A stretch of 64,000 bases of DNA from Opitutales bacterium. GTDB lineage: Bacteria; Verrucomicrobiota; Verrucomicrobiia; Opitutales; UBA2987. The notes beneath the pieces were generated by a model that saw nothing but the letters and a program-made list of their open reading frames with translations, did not search any database and had not been told where the DNA came from. Within the stretch, counting starts at the first letter, position 1, and each line of letters opens with the position of its first letter. Where the stretch lies: the NCBI GenBank assembly GCA_021772515.1, contig JAJFLU010000022.1:1-64000 (forward strand), given 5' to 3'. A program made the translations under genes and the position numbers. Positions 9,903-19,069 of this stretch are shown piece after piece.

Positions 9903-11231
9903 ATGCCAGAACAAGCCAATGATGGAGAGGTTCGCGAAACGCCGGATATCCGAAGGGAAAATCCTTGGTGGATTCCTCGGTATATCTTTGGAAGCATCCC
10001 CGAATTGGAGTCCCGGACGGTCACTCTTTTGGGATGTGTGACGATCGCCCTTTTTTATGAAAATTATGATATTTCACTCCTCTTAACGACTCTGGAAAAA
10101 GTATCGCTGGATCTTGGTATCGCCGAAACCGAACTCGGTTTTTTCGTATCTCAAATACGGTTAGGGGGACTATTTTCCCTGTTGATAATTCCGTTTGTGG
10201 ACATCATCGGGCGGCGGAGGCTTTTTCTCATTTCTATAGTATGCCTGAGCTTGGGCACCTGCGCCACGGCCTTCAGCCAAACGCCGGGGCAGTTTGTCTT
10301 TTTCCAGATTTTTACGAGGACATTTATGCTGACGGTGGCGGGGACGGCCATCGTTCTTATAACAGAGGAAATTCCGGCATTGCATCGAGGGTGGGCCTTC
10401 GGGATTTTGGCGGCGGGGGCAGCCGTGGGGCATTTCTTTGGAGCGCTCTTTTTTGCCGCCGTGGACTGGCTTCCCTACGGATGGCGGGCGCTTTATTTTC
10501 TTGGAATCATACCTGTTTTTCGGATGCCCATGTTTCGAGGTGGCATCTATGAAACAAAACGGTTTCTAAATTATAGAGACATCCATCGAAGCACAAAATT
10601 TTCACACGCATTGGCGAGCTGGATTGAGCAGTATTCGAGGCTTGGCAGGACCTATCCTATGAGGGCGGTGGGCCTGGCGCTAATGGGAATGCTATCCGCC
10701 GGTGGATTCATCGTAGTGCTAAGTTTTATCGGCTACTATTTGCTGGCCTACAAGAACCTCGATTCCTGGCAATTATCCGCGGTTCTGATCCTCTGTGGCT
10801 CCTTTTTGGTCCCCGGTAATGTCCTGGCGGGGCGATTGGCCGACCGGATTGGCAGGAGGTTGGCGGGTTTTCTATATCTAACTATATTTCCGCTCGCAAC
10901 CTGGATGTTTTTTCAGGATCGGGGACTCTTGAGCTACCTCGCGCTGACCCTGGTATTTGCCTCCGCCATGGCCGGAACGCTCGTTATCCGGGCACTATCC
11001 GCCGAACTCGTTCCGACCTCCTATCGCGGAACTTCAGCCGGCGTAATCACAATCATGGAAACCGTTGGGGCGGGCATGGGCCTCCTGTTGATAGGAGCCT
11101 TGACACAAAATAAAGGCGACCTCGTAACCATGGTTCCCCTAGTCTCCACAGTCACACTATTGAGCGCCTTTTTGCTACTCCTTTTCCCAGAATCCGGGAG
11201 GCGCGAACTCGAGGATTTAAGCGCCCACTAA
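9903..11231 (+). CDS. Major facilitator superfamily transporter
   Basis: An inner-membrane transporter of about 442 residues with 12 predicted membrane segments. The loop between segments 2 and 3 has the MFS signature (VDIIGRRRLFL), repeated in the second half (GRLADRIGRRLAGF). The architecture resembles the sugar/organic-acid:proton symporter branch, but the substrate cannot be read from sequence. An upstream TTG at 9879 keeps the frame open; I prefer ATG 9903 (MPEQANDGEV) because homologous proteins start shortly before a polar N-terminal tail. The middle loop (about residues 215-255) is rather long and charged. The gene is divergent from the giant surface protein and converges on the Mla operon. 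Confidence 0.85.
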   Translation: MPEQANDGEVRETPDIRRENPWWIPRYIFGSIPELESRTVTLLGCVTIALFYENYDISLLLTTLEKVSLDLGIAETELGFFVSQIRLGGLFSLLIIPFVDIIGRRRLFLISIVCLSLGTCATAFSQTPGQFVFFQIFTRTFMLTVAGTAIVLITEEIPALHRGWAFGILAAGAAVGHFFGALFFAAVDWLPYGWRALYFLGIIPVFRMPMFRGGIYETKRFLNYRDIHRSTKFSHALASWIEQYSRLGRTYPMRAVGLALMGMLSAGGFIVVLSFIGYYLLAYKNLDSWQLSAVLILCGSFLVPGNVLAGRLADRIGRRLAGFLYLTIFPLATWMFFQDRGLLSYLALTLVFASAMAGTLVIRALSAELVPTSYRGTSAGVITIMETVGAGMGLLLIGALTQNKGDLVTMVPLVSTVTLLSAFLLLLFPESGRRELEDLSAH

Positions 11232-11270
11232 GAAAAGCGCCCGAGCCAATCCAAATAAATCACGTTAGCC

Positions 11271-11909
11271 CTATAATTTGGCTGCTTCGTCGAGGGCTTG
11301 GGAGATATCCTGGGCGAGCTCTGTCAGGTTGCCGCTGAGGGCTGTTGCAAGGGCGGCGTAGTCGGATCCGTTCCATTGGCGGCTCGCTTTGGTGGCACCG
11401 GTCTGGACGATTTCTCCAGATTTGGGGTCGAGTATTTTCCAGCGCGCCTCGAGGATGGCGGCGTTCGAGCCATCACCTTCAAAACGCAAAATGGCCACCG
11501 CTACGCTGTAGTTTGGGGGTATTTTCTCGTTCGATGGGAAAAGTGTGGCTCGGCTCACGTGGGGATTTGCCAACAGCGCGGTCATGAGGTTCCGTCCGAT
11601 GGCTTTATCGAGGCCTTCACCCCAGCGGTTGAATTCCGAGTAAACGATTTCGAGCCCCCCTTGCCGGGTCGCCATTTTCGGGTTCTTGAGGTAGGCGGGC
11701 AGTTCGATGCGCCTGATTCCCACGGAAATGTTTCCAGTTCCGGTGGGTGGAAGGGTGGGGCGGTTGCCGGTTAGCACGAAGATGCGGGTGGGGTCGGGCT
11801 TGGGTTCGAGGTCGATGCACCCTCCCGCGAGGAGAGCCAGGATCAACAGCGGGATTGACGTCAGGGCGAGAACGAGGCTTGGGCGGGGAGATTTGCGGCA
11901 ACGGTTCAT
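11271..11909 (-). CDS. ABC-type transport auxiliary lipoprotein (PqiC/MlaD-associated)
   Basis: A 212-residue predicted lipoprotein with a type II signal ending in the lipobox LLAGGC at about residues 26-31. The rest matches the PqiC-like auxiliary lipoprotein family found with MCE transporters (FVLTGNRPTLPP, VGIRRIELPAYL, NRWGEGLDKAIGRNL). It is the last gene of an Mla-type operon: its ATG overlaps the stop of the mlaD-like gene by 4 bp, so translation is probably coupled. It should sit at the outer-membrane end of the lipid pathway. I see nothing missing. Confidence 0.85.
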   Translation of the reverse strand: MNRCRKSPRPSLVLALTSIPLLILALLAGGCIDLEPKPDPTRIFVLTGNRPTLPPTGTGNISVGIRRIELPAYLKNPKMATRQGGLEIVYSEFNRWGEGLDKAIGRNLMTALLANPHVSRATLFPSNEKIPPNYSVAVAILRFEGDGSNAAILEARWKILDPKSGEIVQTGATKASRQWNGSDYAALATALSGNLTELAQDISQALDEAAKL

Positions 11910-12940
11910 TTTTCCTTTTTCTTTTTCTTTTTGTTGGATTCCGATTCGGGCAACTCTTTTCCGGTCAGGAAGGCCCTCGGGTTGCGCTCCAGGTAATCGG
12001 TCAAAAGGCGAATGGATTCCGCCAGTTCGGCCAGTTCTGCGAGCGTATTTTCCAATTCGTAACGCACTGAGGAGTCGGGGGAGAGTGTGCGCTCGATTTG
12101 ATCCGATGCCTCGCGAATTTTCTGGAGGGTTTTCTGAATTTCGCCGTTGGTCTCATCCGCCTTGGAGAGGACGGGGTCGATTTTGGCCCGGAGGTCGGCG
12201 GCGAGGGTCTCGAATTCCTTCAGCGTCTTGTTCACACTTTCCAAAGTGGTGGTGATTTTCTCCGAACGCATCAACTCGGTGGCCGAATCGGCGGCCCTGA
12301 TTACGGAATCGTTGATTCGGGCAAATTCAATTTGGGCCAAGGCTTTGTTGGCCCTTGTGAGCACGCCGACGAGTTCATCGTTGATACTTTGGACATCGAG
12401 AGCGCCCAGCATGGCAATTACCTCCTGCGCCGTATTCCCAAGTGCGGCGGTCAAAGAGGGTTTAGAGGGAAACTCTTTGTAAATCGCCTCTTCCTGGATG
12501 AAATGGGGGCGTCCGGCATCCAAATCGATATCGATTTCGATGTAGAGCAAACCGGTGATGAAACTCTCGGTGACCAACTGAGCCCGGTAGCCCTGATTGA
12601 CTATCTGGATGAAAACCTCCTCGTCGCGGATATCGACATCGACCCCGAGGGAGCTGTTCAGAAGGCTGATATCCAGTTCGATAATGACGGGAATATGGTC
12701 CGACTCCTCCTCCTGATTGTAGCGGATGAAAATTTCTTTAACTTTTCCGATGGGGACGCCGCGAAATTTTACCGGAGCGCCCACCTCCAGCCCGCTGACC
12801 GCCTCATCGAAATAGACGATGAAATCCTCGCTTTCGGAAAATAATTTCAGGGAGCCGAAAAATACCACGGCGCCGACCGCCAGGAACATTGCGCCCAGGA
12901 CGAAAAACCCGATTAAAGTGGGGTTGGCTTTTCTGCTCAT
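11906..12940 (-). CDS. mlaD: MlaD-like MCE-domain protein
   Basis: A 344-residue periplasmic lipid-binding subunit with one N-terminal membrane anchor (residues about 10-30, LIGFFVLGAMFLAVGAVVFF). A single MCE domain follows at about residues 38-120 (VSGLEVGAPVKFRGVPIGKV is diagnostic). After it comes a long helical, probably coiled-coil region (about 165-320) and a lysine-rich tail. MCE proteins form hexameric rings that pass phospholipids between membranes. It is longer than E. coli MlaD because of the helical extension, as in PqiB- or LetB-like relatives with one ring. A spacer of about 100 bp separates it from the ATPase gene upstream. Confidence 0.9.
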   Translation of the reverse strand: MSRKANPTLIGFFVLGAMFLAVGAVVFFGSLKLFSESEDFIVYFDEAVSGLEVGAPVKFRGVPIGKVKEIFIRYNQEEESDHIPVIIELDISLLNSSLGVDVDIRDEEVFIQIVNQGYRAQLVTESFITGLLYIEIDIDLDAGRPHFIQEEAIYKEFPSKPSLTAALGNTAQEVIAMLGALDVQSINDELVGVLTRANKALAQIEFARINDSVIRAADSATELMRSEKITTTLESVNKTLKEFETLAADLRAKIDPVLSKADETNGEIQKTLQKIREASDQIERTLSPDSSVRYELENTLAELAELAESIRLLTDYLERNPRAFLTGKELPESESNKKKKKKEK

Positions 12941-13043
12941 ATTATTAACTATCTAAGGGAGATATCGAACGGGAGGGTAACCGGATTGGGCGGGGTTCCA
13001 ATGGGCAGTTGGATTGGGGCATGGCGGCGAGATAATGTCAAAA

Positions 13044-13817
13044 TCAATCGGTTCCACTGTCGCGGGTTAAAAAGCGTCGAACATTGTCGTTTGGGGGGTC
13101 GCGGAGCATATCATTGGGGTTGCCAAGAGCGGTTAAGGTGCGCTTTTCGACATCGAGAAAAACTGCCTTGTCGGCGATGGCGAAAATGCTTTGAAGTTCG
13201 TGGGTCACGACGACAACGGTCGAGCCGAGACTATCCCGCAGTTGCAGTATGAGGTCGTCGAGCCGACTTGAGCTTATGGGGTCTAGTCCGGCGGAAGGTT
13301 CGTCGAAAAACAGGATTTCGGGGTCGAGGGCCATTGCCCTGGCAAGCCCCGCCCGTTTGCGCATACCACCGCTGATTTCGGAGGGGTAAAATTCCTCGAA
13401 TCCAGCCAACCCCACGAGGGCGAGCTTGTAGGCGATGACCTCGCGGATTTCGGAGGGTGTGAGCTTGGTGTATTCCTCGAGCGGAAGGGCGATGTTTTCC
13501 GACAATGTCATGGAACTCCACAAAGCTCCGCCCTGGTAGAGAACGCCAAATGCCCGCAGTTTCTTTTTTTGTTCCTCCAGCGAGGATTGGACAAAACTCT
13601 GGCCGTCGTAAAGAATGTCGCCCTTGGCCGGCTCCTTCAACCCGATCAGATGCCGCAGGAGGGTGCTTTTTCCGCAGCCGCTACCGCCCATGATGACGAG
13701 CACTTCACCATGTTCGACCGTGAAGTTGAGGTCGCGCATGACCACAAAATCGCCATAGGCCATTTCGAGGTGGCTGACCGTGATGTGGGTCTTTCCATTC
13801 GATTGCGAATTTTTCAT
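13044..13817 (-). CDS. mlaF: MlaF-like ABC transporter ATPase
   Basis: A 257-residue nucleotide-binding subunit. It has Walker A (GGSGCGKST, about residues 44-52), a Q-loop (GVLYQGGALWSSMT), the signature EISGGMRKRAGLARA, Walker B (ILFFDEPSAGLDP) and a switch His (VVVTHEL). The SxxGGMxKR form of the signature is typical of the Mla/Ttg2 family rather than of generic importers. It lies 8 bp after the mlaE-like permease and should energise lipid movement through it. Confidence 0.92.
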   Translation of the reverse strand: MKNSQSNGKTHITVSHLEMAYGDFVVMRDLNFTVEHGEVLVIMGGSGCGKSTLLRHLIGLKEPAKGDILYDGQSFVQSSLEEQKKKLRAFGVLYQGGALWSSMTLSENIALPLEEYTKLTPSEIREVIAYKLALVGLAGFEEFYPSEISGGMRKRAGLARAMALDPEILFFDEPSAGLDPISSSRLDDLILQLRDSLGSTVVVVTHELQSIFAIADKAVFLDVEKRTLTALGNPNDMLRDPPNDNVRRFLTRDSGTD

Positions 13818-13825
13818 TTCCGAAC

Positions 13826-14965
13826 CTAAATTCCGTAAACTGCCGCGATCCAGTCGATTACGGCGTTGGCTATGATGATGCAGGTGATACCCGTGACCAC
13901 GGCTGAGGTGGCGGCCAATCCGACCGAATCCGCGCTATTGCCGCATCTCATGCCCTTGAGGCAGCCGGAAATCGCTACGATGACTCCAAAAACGACGCCC
14001 TTGATGACCCCGAGGAAAAAATCGGGCAGGGCCACGGCTTCGAGCATTCCGTTTAAAAATATCGGATAGGCGATATCGAGGAGGCTTTTCGATATCAGCA
14101 TGCCGCTGAAAATTCCCACGATATCGGCGTAAATTGCCAGCAGGGGCATCATCAGAAAAAGTGCCAACATACGCGGTAGGACGATGAAATCGATGGGGGA
14201 AATACCCATCGTTCTGAGGGCGTCGATCTCCTCGCTGACCTTCATGCTGCCGATTTGCGCCGCAAAAGCCGCCCCCGTGCGCCCCGCCATGATTATGCCC
14301 GTCATGAGCGCGCCCATTTCCCTCAACATCCCGTAGCCGATGAGGTAGGAAACATAGACCTCGGCCCCGAAGCGGAGGAGAACCACCGCGCCGAGAAACG
14401 AGATAATCAATCCGACCAAAAAACTGATGAGCGATACTATCGGGAGGGCATCGACGCCGACTTCCTGCATGACGAGAAAAAAATCCCGCCAGCGGAAAGG
14501 CCGCCGACCCCGGAGTAGCCCCAACGCGCTGAGGAAACACTCCCCCACGAAGGATACGCTGGCCTTGAATTCCCCGAAATGGTGGATGCTGGCAATTCCT
14601 GCCCGGTGGAATAAATTACCTCGCCCCTCGTGGCCGCCGAGGCCTTCTTTTTCGGGAACCGCCTGCGAAAGTTTGAGAAGCCGGTCGAGATTGTCGGGCA
14701 GGGAAGCCTGATCGAAATCGAGGCCGTTTGCCTGGCAATAGTTGAGAACTTTTATCAAAAAAGTCATCAAACCTGAGTCCCAACCGGATATTTTAGAGGT
14801 TTCAAAGGTGATGCCCTTCACCGTCGCCTTTCCGTCGGTGGAACTCTCGATCGCGTCGATGTCGGGTATGCCGCAGCCGAGTTTCCAGACACCCGAGAGA
14901 TGGAGGAGGAGTTTATCTCCCTTTCGCTCGACTTTGAAAATGGTTTTTTGCGCTTGTGAATCCAT
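13826..14965 (-). CDS. mlaE: MlaE-like permease with N-terminal STAS domain
   Basis: A 379-residue inner-membrane permease. Residues 1-100 form a STAS-like domain (KGITFETSKISGWDSGLMTF), which in E. coli is the separate protein MlaB. Residues about 150-379 are the MlaE/Ttg2B permease, with the family hallmark MREMGALMTGIIMAGRTGAAFAAQIGSM split across a cytoplasmic coupling helix. STAS-MlaE fusions are known in several phyla. This is the first gene of the Mla operon and it is divergent from recD2, with 78 bp between the two starts. Confidence 0.9.
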   Translation of the reverse strand: MDSQAQKTIFKVERKGDKLLLHLSGVWKLGCGIPDIDAIESSTDGKATVKGITFETSKISGWDSGLMTFLIKVLNYCQANGLDFDQASLPDNLDRLLKLSQAVPEKEGLGGHEGRGNLFHRAGIASIHHFGEFKASVSFVGECFLSALGLLRGRRPFRWRDFFLVMQEVGVDALPIVSLISFLVGLIISFLGAVVLLRFGAEVYVSYLIGYGMLREMGALMTGIIMAGRTGAAFAAQIGSMKVSEEIDALRTMGISPIDFIVLPRMLALFLMMPLLAIYADIVGIFSGMLISKSLLDIAYPIFLNGMLEAVALPDFFLGVIKGVVFGVIVAISGCLKGMRCGNSADSVGLAATSAVVTGITCIIIANAVIDWIAAVYGI

Positions 14966-15043
14966 CGGTCTTTCCTGTTATCTTTCCTTAACGCAGATTG
15001 CGGGTCAAGTCCGTCCCGTCAAACGGCATCGCTTAAAAATATC

Positions 15044-17260
15044 GTGACCTCGACCGGCAATTTAGAACTGAAACCAGGCGAAGAGGCGCTCAAAGGCGTT
15101 CTCGAAAGAATACTGTATCTCAACGAGGAGAACCATTTCTGCATCGGAGAATTTCGGAGAGGCGAAGGGCGGCAAGCGATCACCATCGCGGGTGCTCTGC
15201 CGGGAGTGCAATGCGGGGAAACCCTCCGCTTGGCGGGCCGGTGGGTGGATCATCAGCGGTTTGGAAAGCAGTTTAAAATACGCGATTTCCGCTCGACCCT
15301 GCCCTCGACCGTGCATGGCATCCGAAAATACCTGGGCAGTGGCCTGATAAAGGGGATCGGCAAGACCTATGCCGACAAAATCGTCGATCATTTCGGGACG
15401 GAAACCCTGAAAATTCTTTCCGAGGAGTCGGCCCGGATGCGGGAAGTGCCGGGAATCGGGCGGCAGAGGGTCCGGGCCATTAAAAAAGCCTGGGAGGAGC
15501 AACGCGCGGTGCGGGAGGTGATGATGTTTCTGCAAACTTATGGTGTCAGCGTGGCCCAATGCGTCCGTCTTGTGGGAAAATATGGCAATGATGCCGCCCG
15601 CATTTTACGCTCGGAACCCTACCAGATAGTCCGCGATATAACGGGAATCGGTTTTATAACAGCGGATAAAATCGCCATCAATCTCGGTTTCGCCAACGAC
15701 AGCCCACAGAGAATCGAGGCGGGAATCATCCATGCCATGCACACTCTCGAAGATGAGGGGCATACCGGGTTTCCCATCGAGGATTTGCGAACCTACGCCT
15801 CAGAATTGCTGCAAACGGACGCGGCAAACGTCACCGACGGGCTGAAAGTGTTGTTGGATGAGGGGAGCCTGTGCCAGAGCCCCGATGGCAAAGACGGGCT
15901 ATTGCAGCTTCCCCTGACCGAGCGTGCCGAAACGAAAATTGCCGAGGGCGTAGCCCGGTTGTTGTCCCACTCGTCGTCCTATCCGCCCATTAAAATCGAG
16001 CCCGCCGTGAATTGGGCTGGGGAGAGGGCGGGAATCGAATTTGCCCCCGAACAGGCACAGGCAATCCGCGCCACCCTAACTGAAAAGATCAGTATTATCA
16101 CGGGCGGCCCCGGAACCGGCAAAACCACGATTTTGCGTGCCATTGTGGAAATTTTAGGCGCCAAGAAGGTGCAAATCCAATTGGCCTCTCCGACGGGACG
16201 GGCTGCCCAACGCATGAGTGAAACCACCGGACTCAAGGCCCGGACGATCCACCGCCTTCTCAATTTCGATCCCGCAAAGGGTTCCTTTACGGTCAACGAA
16301 AACAACCCATTGAAGGCCGATGTGGTAATTCTGGATGAGGCCAGTATGCTCGATAATCGCTTGGCAGCCTCGGTTTTTCGCGCCCTGCCGGCAAGCTCAC
16401 ACCTTGTGCTGGTGGGTGATGTCGATCAATTGCCCTCGGTGGGGGCGGGCAATGTCTTGAAAGACCTGATGGAAAGCCGACGTGTCAAGGTTACCCGGTT
16501 GAAGACGATCTACCGGCAGGAGGCGCGAAGCCCCATCGTGGCCGCCGCCTACGAGGTGCTTCGGGGAAATCCAGCGGCCCCGGCGACACTCCCCGCCGGT
16601 GAAATCCAATCCATCGAAGCCTCCGAAGACCTGCGGTTCATCGTCGCTCCCGACCCCGAGCAATGTCTGCAAACCGTGCTCAATATTTGTGGTCAACTGC
16701 TGCCCCGAACGCTGGGAATCGACCCCGTTTGGGAGACGCAGGTTCTCGCCCCGATGCACAAAGGGGTGGCCGGAATCGTGAATTTGAACAAGCAATTGCA
16801 GGCGCTTCTCAATCCCGGCAGTTCGGGGGTGAAGTTAGGCGAAAATATGTTCCGTGTGGGGGACAAGGTGATCCAGACTCGCAATAATTACGAGAAGCAG
16901 ATTTTCAATGGAGATCTGGGTAAAATTACCTTCGTCAACCACGTATCAGGGACGCTGGCGGTGGAATTCGATGGCAAGAATCTGGACTTCGACCGCTCCG
17001 AAATGTTGGAATTGCAACTGGCCTATGCGACCAGTGTCCACAAAGCCCAAGGGGGCGAATTTCCGGTGGTCGTCCTGCCCCTGCTCAAGCAGCACTACAT
17101 GCTCCTGCAGCGAAATTTGCTCTACACGGCCCTGACGCGGGGGCGAAAAAAGGTTTTCCTCGTGGGAGATCCGGTTGCCTACGCCATGGCCGTAAAAAAT
17201 AAGGAAAGCGCCTTCCGCAGCACAGGACTCCGTCAAAAAGTACAAAAATTGTCAGCCTGA
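15044..17260 (+). CDS. recD2: RecD2-type ATP-dependent DNA helicase
   Basis: A 738-residue superfamily 1B 5'-3' helicase of the RecD2 (RecD-like, not RecBCD-bound) type. The N-terminal third has an OB-like segment and helix-hairpin-helix repeats (GIGKTYADKIVDHFG, VPGIGRQRVRAIKKAW). The motor follows: Walker A GGPGTGKTT (about residues 353-361), motif II DEASML (about 430), and the C-terminal motif YATSVHKAQGGEFPVV with TALTRGRKKV. The start is GTG at 15044, giving a conserved N-terminus; there is no strong Shine-Dalgarno. RecD2 acts in DNA repair and replication-fork maintenance. The length is usual for the family. Confidence 0.92.
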   Translation: MTSTGNLELKPGEEALKGVLERILYLNEENHFCIGEFRRGEGRQAITIAGALPGVQCGETLRLAGRWVDHQRFGKQFKIRDFRSTLPSTVHGIRKYLGSGLIKGIGKTYADKIVDHFGTETLKILSEESARMREVPGIGRQRVRAIKKAWEEQRAVREVMMFLQTYGVSVAQCVRLVGKYGNDAARILRSEPYQIVRDITGIGFITADKIAINLGFANDSPQRIEAGIIHAMHTLEDEGHTGFPIEDLRTYASELLQTDAANVTDGLKVLLDEGSLCQSPDGKDGLLQLPLTERAETKIAEGVARLLSHSSSYPPIKIEPAVNWAGERAGIEFAPEQAQAIRATLTEKISIITGGPGTGKTTILRAIVEILGAKKVQIQLASPTGRAAQRMSETTGLKARTIHRLLNFDPAKGSFTVNENNPLKADVVILDEASMLDNRLAASVFRALPASSHLVLVGDVDQLPSVGAGNVLKDLMESRRVKVTRLKTIYRQEARSPIVAAAYEVLRGNPAAPATLPAGEIQSIEASEDLRFIVAPDPEQCLQTVLNICGQLLPRTLGIDPVWETQVLAPMHKGVAGIVNLNKQLQALLNPGSSGVKLGENMFRVGDKVIQTRNNYEKQIFNGDLGKITFVNHVSGTLAVEFDGKNLDFDRSEMLELQLAYATSVHKAQGGEFPVVVLPLLKQHYMLLQRNLLYTALTRGRKKVFLVGDPVAYAMAVKNKESAFRSTGLRQKVQKLSA

Positions 17261-17384
17261 GCAGAAATGACCAACTCCCTCCAATATTTGAAATACTACG
17301 GAAATCTTTGGACGCCTCAGTTACCCAATTTATTCGAATTTAATATTTCTCAAATCCAAAAATTGGCCTATTTTTTGGTATAGA

Positions 17385-17882
17385 TTAAATTTTAAGTACA
17401 AATTGTACTTTTTCGTTTTCTAACATCGATGTGGGGTGCACCGACTTAACGTCAACATAATGACATGCTGAAGGAATTTTGACTTTGCCTGCCTTAGCAT
17501 CATTACGCACTTCGTAAGTCACAACTGTATGATTGTAAGCCAGCGCGTAACCCACTAGAAATGAATCCGTACCATGGAAAAATTCGCGCTTGGCTGTGGG
17601 AGTGTATAGTTTCTTATTCACTGCATTAACCACAACCCTGTAGGCTTCACTAAAATTCGGATCTTCGTGGTCCTCAAAAAGAACCTCTCCCTCAGTTGTT
17701 GCCCATTTTTTTAAGTCATCATTTCCTTTCTTCAACTCCTCTTGAACCTTTTTTATGCTACAGATAATTGCTGTAGCACGAGCTTGATTAATCCAATCCC
17801 ACCATCCGGGACAGATCGAGCGCTTATAACAGCCTATTCTATTAGGCGTTGAAAAAAAGTTGGTGTCCAACAAATATGCCAT
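17385..17882 (-). CDS. PIN-like DUF4411 protein (putative toxin nuclease)
   Basis: A 165-residue protein of the DUF4411 branch of the PIN fold. The N-terminal MAYLLDTNFF holds the first acidic site, and FHGTDSFLVGYALAYNHTVVTYE holds the later acidic residues in the usual arrangement. DUF4411 genes normally follow an XRE-ImmA/IrrE gene, and that is so here: its ATG overlaps the upstream stop as TAATG, which implies coupled translation. Such pairs are regarded as toxin-antitoxin-like or phage-defence-linked modules; the RNA target is unknown. The pair is visibly more AT-rich than recD2 and dnaK beside it, suggesting acquisition. Confidence 0.85.
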   Translation of the reverse strand: MAYLLDTNFFSTPNRIGCYKRSICPGWWDWINQARATAIICSIKKVQEELKKGNDDLKKWATTEGEVLFEDHEDPNFSEAYRVVVNAVNKKLYTPTAKREFFHGTDSFLVGYALAYNHTVVTYEVRNDAKAGKVKIPSACHYVDVKSVHPTSMLENEKVQFVLKI

Positions 17883-19069
17883 TAGACGGAGAACCCAAGC
17901 TCGCTTGCAAATCGTTCAAATACAAAAGCTTTCTGTGTGCCCAACAAATGCATTGCATCTCTGTAGGAAGTTCGTCCCTCTAACGCACTAGCCACCAACG
18001 CAGATGCAAATCGCTCACTAGATTTTGCTTTCAATTTTGTATAATAACGGACTTTAGGCGTAATTCCTCTTTCCTTATCACCCAGCAACCGTTCTTTATA
18101 TTCTTGCACTATTCGCTCGTATTCATTCGTATAATGATTGTAGTCTATCTTGCCTATATCAAATAGGCGCCTTAATATTACCAGCTTACTCACCTTGAAA
18201 ACCCTACACAAATTTTCAAATAAGACTTCGGAGTCGTAGCTGTCGTTATTTTGTAATCGTGCTATCAGTCTTCGTTTTGGCACAAGGATCTCCGCCGCAA
18301 CACTGTTGCAGAACCTTTCAACTTTTAATTCATGGGGAAGCGTCTTTTCAAGCAAAGACACGCCAGATTCTCCCAGCCAGAGATGCACAAGTTCGTGCAT
18401 TAACGTAAATATCATGGAGGCGACGTAATCTTTGCTATTAATGAAGATAATTGGAGCATAATCATCCACCAGAGCGAAGCCCTTAAACTCGTTAACCATC
18501 AAAGGGCGTTGATTACCTCCACCCGCGTCATTAGCTCTTATTACAAGGACGCCAAACTCCTCTAATCGCCGGATATAATAAATTAGTGCTCCCTTCCAAC
18601 TTGCTGCCTTAAGCCCTTCCTCGAATTTAAATTGCTCCCTCATTGTATCGGCCACTTCGCTTGGATCATCTCCCAAGCGAATACTGCTTATAAATTCTAA
18701 CGGCATTTTACCCTGATCGAGTAAGTAATTCCTGTACCATGCCTGCTTTCTAAATGCGTCGTCTATTACGTCGATTAGTTCAGGACTTGGTCGTTTAGGC
18801 ATTCCCTTAGAGCCAACGACTCGGAAGTCTTTAATGGGCAATTTATCTTCTAGAGGCTCTTCCAGATACAAGCAACCAAACGGGGTGTGAGTTTTTTGAG
18901 CCAACTTCTTGGCTTGCGAAAAACTAATGACGCCTGTTTTTTCCCAGTTTGAAACATCCTCAGGCTTCACTTTCATTCTGTCGGCCAAGGACTCTTCTGT
19001 GAAACTTGCTCGTTTTCTAGCCCATAATAATACTTTTGGCTGAAGCTGAACATTGAATCGCTTAGACAT
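17882..19069 (-). CDS. XRE-family regulator with ImmA/IrrE metallopeptidase domain
   Basis: A protein of about 395 residues. An N-terminal helix-turn-helix (residues about 8-65: ESLADRMKVKPEDVSNWEKTG) is followed by an M78/ImmA-IrrE zinc peptidase domain with the HExxH motif in LMHELVHLWLGESG. The C-terminal part is helical. I start at ATG 19069 (MSKRFNVQLQPK), where homologues begin; an in-frame ATG at 19165 adds 32 unlikely residues. In known relatives the peptidase cleaves a partner or repressor to relieve repression. Here the partner is probably the PIN protein whose gene follows with a 1-nt overlap, so this is likely the antitoxin and regulator of the pair. Confidence 0.87.
   Translation of the reverse strand: MSKRFNVQLQPKVLLWARKRASFTEESLADRMKVKPEDVSNWEKTGVISFSQAKKLAQKTHTPFGCLYLEEPLEDKLPIKDFRVVGSKGMPKRPSPELIDVIDDAFRKQAWYRNYLLDQGKMPLEFISSIRLGDDPSEVADTMREQFKFEEGLKAASWKGALIYYIRRLEEFGVLVIRANDAGGGNQRPLMVNEFKGFALVDDYAPIIFINSKDYVASMIFTLMHELVHLWLGESGVSLLEKTLPHELKVERFCNSVAAEILVPKRRLIARLQNNDSYDSEVLFENLCRVFKVSKLVILRRLFDIGKIDYNHYTNEYERIVQEYKERLLGDKERGITPKVRYYTKLKAKSSERFASALVASALEGRTSYRDAMHLLGTQKAFVFERFASELGFSV

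Noticed and set aside
12986..13252. 88-residue plus-strand frame across the mlaF-mlaD junction
   Set aside because: It is mostly antisense to mlaF and has no ribosome binding site or domain.
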